Position numbers and translations under genes: made by a program. The notes under the pieces were generated by a model, which saw nothing but the letters and a program-made list of their open reading frames with translations, was not told the origin of the DNA and made no database searches. From an uncultured Planctomycetaceae bacterium (GTDB lineage: Bacteria > Planctomycetota > Planctomycetia > Pirellulales > UBA1268): a stretch of DNA of 8,072 bases. Of this stretch, positions 6,953 to 8,072 are shown in pieces (position 1 is the first letter of the stretch; each line of letters opens with the position of its first letter). The stretch spans positions 1 through 8,072 of the forward strand of contig CALCGM010000681.1 of assembly GCA_937900985.1 (NCBI GenBank), written 5' to 3'.

Positions 6953-6957
6953 GGCGG

Positions 6958-8072
6958 TCAGGCCAGCACAGCATCGAGCCGGCCGGTGGAGTCGCCAAAG
7001 CCGTCCTGGGGTGCCCCCATCAGGTCGAGCATCGTCAGGTAGAGGTTCGACATCGGACGGTCATCGCCGAGGACGAGGTTGCGGCCGGTGGTCAGTCGGC
7101 CGCCGGCGGAGCCCGCCATGATCACCGGCAGGTCGTTGTGGTTGTGGCGGTTGCCGTCGGACAGCCCGCTCGTGTAGAGCACCATCGAGTTGTCCAGCAG
7201 GCTGCGGCCATTCTCCTCACGGATGTCACGCATCCGGGCGAGCACATAGGCAAACTGCTCGCCGTAGAAGCGGTCGATGCGAGCAATCTTCTCGAGGTTG
7301 TCTTCTTTGCCCTGATGGTGCGAGAGATTGTGGTGGCCGTCGCCGACACCGATCTCGGGGAAGCTGCGATTGCTGCCGTCGTGGGCGAGCATGAAGGTGG
7401 CGATCCGGGTCGCATCGGTCTGGAAGGCGAGGATCATCATGTCGGCCATCAGCCGGATATGGTCGGCGTAGGCCGTGGGCGGCCGGTCGGGCAGGGCGAG
7501 GTCGGGCACGCCAACAACCGACTCGGGCTTAAAGGCGAGCACCCGCTGCTCAATCTCACGAACGCCGTTGAGGTATTCGTCGAGCTTGCGGCGGTCGTTG
7601 CTGCCAAGAGAGTTGGAGAGCCCACGGGCCTCGCCGAGCACGAAGTCGAGAATCGACTTCTGCTCCTGCTGCCGGGCGGCCAGGCTTGCGGCCCGCTCAT
7701 CGCCGCTGCCGGCGCCGAAGAGCCGCTCAAACACAAGCCGGGGGTTGGTCTCGGCCGTGGCTGGCTGATTTTCGCTCCGCCACGACATGTTAAAGGAGTA
7801 GGCACAGGAGTAGCCCGAGTCGCAGTTGCCACTCTTGCGAGAGGCGTCGCAGGAGAGCTCCAGCGATGGAAAGCGGGTGGCCTTGCCGATGGCACTCGCG
7901 GCCACCTGGTCGACTGAAACGCCAGCCTTGATGTCGGCGCCGGCAGTCTTGCGGGGGCGGGCACCGGTGAGGATCGTGGCCACCGCGCGGGCGTGGTCGC
8001 CCGCACCGTCGGGCCCAGCAAAGCCATGCTGCTGCGCCAGGCCGCGGATGAACTGCAGGTCGCTGCGGAACG
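6958..8072 (-). CDS. DUF1552 (HXXSHH) family protein, 5' end beyond the window
   Basis: The frame is open from the right edge to TGA at 6958-6960 and gives the C-terminal 370 residues. Diagnostic stretches are GDHARA followed by LTG (8009-7963), RFPSLELSCD, GNCDSGYSCAYS with three Cys, NPRLVFERLFG, and HNLSHH at 7315-7332, the HxxSHH motif that gives the family its name. A further His-rich segment, GNRHNHNDLP, lies near the C-terminus. The family is typical of planctomycetes and related bacteria, resembles the DUF1501/alkaline-phosphatase-like group, and is often found with DUF1592-type cytochrome-like proteins. The biochemical role is not established, and any export signal would be outside the window. 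The GTG at 7981-7983 is not the start, because family-conserved sequence continues through it to the edge. A radical SAM gene 5 bp downstream is not a partner I know for this family. Confidence 0.92.
   Translation of the reverse strand, partial: FRSDLQFIRGLAQQHGFAGPDGAGDHARAVATILTGARPRKTAGADIKAGVSVDQVAASAIGKATRFPSLELSCDASRKSGNCDSGYSCAYSFNMSWRSENQPATAETNPRLVFERLFGAGSGDERAASLAARQQEQKSILDFVLGEARGLSNSLGSNDRRKLDEYLNGVREIEQRVLAFKPESVVGVPDLALPDRPPTAYADHIRLMADMMILAFQTDATRIATFMLAHDGSNRSFPEIGVGDGHHNLSHHQGKEDNLEKIARIDRFYGEQFAYVLARMRDIREENGRSLLDNSMVLYTSGLSDGNRHNHNDLPVIMAGSAGGRLTTGRNLVLGDDRPMSNLYLTMLDLMGAPQDGFGDSTGRLDAVLA

Noticed and set aside
7981..7983. GTG as the start codon of the DUF1552 gene
   Set aside because: The frame continues without a stop to the window edge and the upstream residues (including GDHARA) are typical of the family, so the true start is outside the window.
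1..8072. CRISPR arrays, tRNA or rRNA genes, insertion sequences
   Set aside because: I saw no regularly spaced direct repeats, no cloverleaf-like or rRNA-like segment and no transposase-like protein. Apparent repetition at 370-1510 is the codon-level echo of the Asp/Gly calcium-loop repeats.

Overview
The window is GC-rich and densely coding: five genes, one of them cut by the right edge, and only about 0.17 kb of clear non-coding DNA. The gene content points to a member of the Planctomycetota. It holds a DUF1552/HXXSHH protein, a secreted FG-GAP/VCBS protein with an ASPIC/UnbV C-terminus, and a membrane-anchored TPR protein directly upstream of that VCBS gene. I recognise these families as strongly expanded in planctomycetes. 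The lineage is an inference from gene content; no rRNA or tRNA marker is present.

Layout. (1) Positions 5-3035, minus strand: a two-gene operon in which the TPR protein is read first, followed after a single base by a VCBS/UnbV lipoprotein. (2) Positions 3036-3176: a 141-bp divergent intergenic region with a plausible sigma70-like promoter for the TPR operon and a 12-bp near-palindrome beside its -35. (3) Positions 3177-4508, plus strand: a single gene for an asparagine-synthetase-like ATP-dependent amide-forming enzyme whose glutaminase half is reduced and lacks the catalytic N-terminal Cys. (4) Positions 4530-8072, minus strand: a run of three tightly packed genes in reading order DUF1552 (5' end outside the window), a radical SAM enzyme resembling the TIGR01210/RaSEA family, and a flavin-dependent oxidoreductase of the halogenase-like superfamily. 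The radical SAM and flavin genes overlap by 4 bp. The flavin gene and the amide synthetase gene converge with a 21-bp gap.

How the genes may work together. The TPR and VCBS/UnbV genes look like an envelope or surface pair. The radical SAM and flavin genes are translationally coupled and probably act on one substrate or pathway. The neighbouring amide synthetase with no glutaminase Cys could be a third enzyme of a small modification pathway, but it is convergent and not co-transcribed, so that link is conjecture. This three-enzyme neighbourhood (3177-6952) is the best candidate here for an undescribed system. The rest looks like ordinary planctomycete gene content.
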